From an uncultured Chlorobiaceae bacterium (GTDB lineage Bacteria > Bacteroidota > Chlorobiia > Chlorobiales > Chlorobiaceae), in the NCBI GenBank assembly GCA_903874585.1, contig CAIQSY010000165.1, forward strand, positions 1 through 26,060: a stretch of DNA of 26,060 nt, given 5' to 3'. Numbering within the stretch: the first letter of the stretch is position 1; the number at the start of each line of letters is the position of its first letter. The notes under the pieces were generated by a model that saw only the letters and a list, made by a program, of their open reading frames with translations, had not been told where the DNA came from and did not search any database. Positions 24,284-26,060 of the stretch are shown here, piece after piece. The position numbers and the translations under genes are program-made.

Positions 24284-24523
24284 ATTATCCGCACCAGTTG
24301 ATTGAGGCTGTTGTAAGATACAAGAACTAACATCACAAAATAGGGAGCCGAACTCTTCGTTTTGATTGCAGGCCTTGCTGAATAATTTGTTTGCCTTGTG
24401 CTCACAGTTATTCAAGAGCAGTGGAAACGCTGTTTCGTTGGAAGCAAAATATTTGAAGGAGGCGCCCACCGTGTTTCACGGGTTCTTGAATCTTACGCGT
24501 CCTGTCGGTGGTGCGGTTTTTTT
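24284..24523 (+). ncRNA. ssrS: 6S RNA
   Basis: 6S RNA mimics an open promoter and traps the housekeeping RNA polymerase in stationary phase. The zapA-6S neighbourhood is a known bacterial synteny. The structure is seen directly: closing stem CCGCACCA (24289-24296) with TGGTGCGG (24509-24516), then GTAAGATACAAGAAC (24313-24327) with GTTCTTGAATCTTAC (24482-24496), 14 of 15 pairs. Inner arms include GAATAA/TTATTC (24380-24385 with 24408-24413), the GAAA tetraloop hairpin CAGTG/CGCTG (24419-24432) and CCGTG-TTT-CACGG (24469-24481). GGCGCCCACC at 24461-24470 matches the conserved 3' arm text of many 6S RNAs. The 3' end is a T-tract at 24517-24523. The exact 5' end is estimated. RNase P RNA and tmRNA signatures are absent. 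Confidence 0.85.
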
Positions 24524-24579
24524 GTTTAAAAAAAGAGCTTCTTGTGTGAGTATAAGAGCGTGAAAATGGAGATAGTTTC

Positions 24580-26060
24580 ATGGGGATTGTTATAAACCTG
24601 TTTTTGATTGTTTTTGCTGCAGTTATTTTTTTTGCAGTAGGTTTTTTTGTCGGGCGTTATTTTCTTGAGCGGATTGGTACAACCAAAGTGCTTGAAGCTG
24701 AGGAGCGTGCTGTGCAAATAGTGCAGGAGGCGCAGAAGGAAGCTAATGAGTACAAGGAGCTTAAAGTTAGTGAGGTCAATCAGGAGTGGAAAAAGAAACG
24801 CCGCGAGTTTGATCAGGAAGTTGTTATTAAGAACAACAAATTCAGCCAGTTACAGAAGCAGACCCAGCAGCGTGAAGCGCAGTTGAAAAAGCAGAGCCAG
24901 GACTTGAAAGATGCTGAACGTAAGCTTCAGGATCAGCGCAAGCACATTGACCAGACGACTGAGCTGGTGGCAATGCGTTCATTGGAACTTGAGCGGGTTA
25001 TTTTGGAGCAGAACCAGCGTTTGGAGAGCATCAGTAATCTGCAGGCTGATGATGCCCGTCAGATGCTGATTGACAATATGCTTGCCAAAGCGCGTGAGGA
25101 AGCGACGGAGACGATTCACCAGATTCATGAAGAGGCTGAGCAGAAAGCTGAGCGTCTTGCGGAAAAAACGCTTCTTACCGCCATTCAGCGCATCTCGTTT
25201 GAGCAGGCTACCGAGAATGCTCTTTCGGTAGTGCACATCCAGAGCGATGAACTGAAAGGGCGTATTATTGGCCGTGAGGGGCGCAATATCAAGGCATTTG
25301 AAAATGCTACGGGTGTTGATATTATTGTTGATGATACTCCGGAAGTTGTTATTCTCTCATGCTTTGATCCGCTGCGTCGGGAGCTTGCAAAGCTGACATT
25401 GCAGAAGTTGCTGGTTGATGGAATTATCCATCCAGTGGCAATTGAGAAAGCGTTTGCTGATGCAAAGAAAGAGATTGACGATGTGATTATGAGTACGGGT
25501 GAAGAGGCGATTGCATCACTTCAGGTTGGTGATATGCCGACAGAGATTATTCATCTTATCGGTAAAATGAAGTTTCATACGGTCTATGGTCAGAATTTGC
25601 TGCAGCACAGCCGCGAGGTTGCCATGCTTGCCGGTTTGATGGCTGCGGAGTTGAAGCTCGATGCCCGCATGGCGAAGCGTGCTGGTCTGCTGCACGATAT
25701 TGGTTTGGTGCTGCCAGAGAGCGATGAGCCCCACGCACTTACTGGTATGAATTTGATGAAGCGCTTTAATGAGTCGGCTGTGGTGTTGAATGCTATTGGT
25801 GCGCATCATGGAGAAATGGAGCGAGAGACGCCGATTGCTGACCTTGTTGATGCCGCTAACACCATTTCGTTGTCGCGTCCGGGTGCTCGTGGTGCTGTGA
25901 CTGCTGATGGTAATGTAAAGCGTCTCGAGAGCCTTGAAGAAATTGCCAAAGGTTTCCCTGGCGTTCTGAAAACCTACGCATTGCAGGCTGGCAGAGAGAT
26001 TCGTGTGATTGTTGAGGGCGATAATGTCAGCGATTCACAGGCCGATATGCTTGCTCACGA
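24580..26060 (+). CDS. rny: Ribonuclease Y, partial at the right edge
   Basis: RNase Y is a membrane-anchored endoribonuclease that starts mRNA decay. The start is the ATG at 24580, with GGAG eight bases before. The visible 493 residues show the whole family order: an N-terminal membrane helix (about 3-25, INLFLIVFAAVIFFAVGFFV), a long charged coiled coil (about 35-205), a KH RNA-binding domain with GREGRNIK at 231-238, and an HD phosphohydrolase domain with catalytic HD at 372-373 and a supporting histidine at 343. The frame is open to the last base, so the C-terminus (a few tens of residues, judging from family length) lies outside the window. It is separated from zapA by the 6S RNA gene. 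Confidence 0.95.
   Translation, partial: MGIVINLFLIVFAAVIFFAVGFFVGRYFLERIGTTKVLEAEERAVQIVQEAQKEANEYKELKVSEVNQEWKKKRREFDQEVVIKNNKFSQLQKQTQQREAQLKKQSQDLKDAERKLQDQRKHIDQTTELVAMRSLELERVILEQNQRLESISNLQADDARQMLIDNMLAKAREEATETIHQIHEEAEQKAERLAEKTLLTAIQRISFEQATENALSVVHIQSDELKGRIIGREGRNIKAFENATGVDIIVDDTPEVVILSCFDPLRRELAKLTLQKLLVDGIIHPVAIEKAFADAKKEIDDVIMSTGEEAIASLQVGDMPTEIIHLIGKMKFHTVYGQNLLQHSREVAMLAGLMAAELKLDARMAKRAGLLHDIGLVLPESDEPHALTGMNLMKRFNESAVVLNAIGAHHGEMERETPIADLVDAANTISLSRPGARGAVTADGNVKRLESLEEIAKGFPGVLKTYALQAGREIRVIVEGDNVSDSQADMLAH

Noticed and set aside
24289..24523. RNase P RNA or tmRNA as the identity of the structured RNA before rny
   Set aside because: The conserved P4 text of RNase P RNA and the GGGGC...TTCGA start of tmRNA are absent; size, closing stem and zapA context fit 6S RNA.

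Overview
The window looks like chromosomal DNA from a green sulfur bacterium (phylum Chlorobi, family Chlorobiaceae). The main reasons are the metK-ahcY operon preceded by a structured leader in the position described for the Chlorobi-only SAM-Chlorobi RNA, a nitrogenase-associated ArsC-like protein, rubrerythrin, weak Shine-Dalgarno sequences before many genes, and moderate GC content. The genus or species cannot be fixed from sequence reading alone; a lower-GC Chlorobium-type genome is my best guess.

Layout. Positions 46-4390 hold the motor/nuclease subunit of a type I restriction system (hsdR; its hsdM and hsdS partners would lie upstream, outside the window) and a YgjP-type zinc metallopeptidase. 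A DEAD-box RNA helicase follows (4409-5665). Positions 5687-8820 are a patchwork of small genes: a PPC/DUF296 protein, an intergenic repeat mosaic, a two-gene operon of a nitrogenase-associated ArsC-like protein and an unknown 102-residue protein, an 84-residue unknown protein, the ribosome-rescue hydrolase arfB, and a decayed toxin-antitoxin pair in which both partners are broken. Positions 8818-15148 carry transport and stress genes: a SulP anion permease with a good divergent promoter, rubrerythrin, a small membrane protein, an RRM RNA-binding protein with a long structured leader, a CPA2 cation/proton antiporter with an RCK domain, and an alpha/beta hydrolase overlapping trpF tail to tail.

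Positions 16033-19067 are tRNA-Gln, a bidirectional terminator, and the SAM cycle operon read on the minus strand: riboswitch candidate, metK, ahcY. Upstream lies a sugar-phosphate nucleotidyltransferase. Positions 20357-21183 hold a Nudix hydrolase and a cluster of four tRNAs (Pro, Arg, His, Glu) closed by a terminator that sits just before pheT. The window ends with the widely conserved order pheT, small coiled-coil protein, zapA, 6S RNA, rny; rny runs off the right edge.

How the genes work together: the clearest functional unit is riboswitch-metK-ahcY, where MetK makes S-adenosylmethionine and AhcY removes the S-adenosylhomocysteine product of methyl transfer. The right-hand block is housekeeping (translation, division-ring assembly, RNA polymerase regulation by 6S RNA, and mRNA decay by RNase Y). 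I found no clear new multi-gene system. The items most worth a second look are the leader RNA of metK, the 6S RNA, the nested hairpin ahead of the RRM gene, the decayed toxin-antitoxin locus and two small unrecognised proteins.
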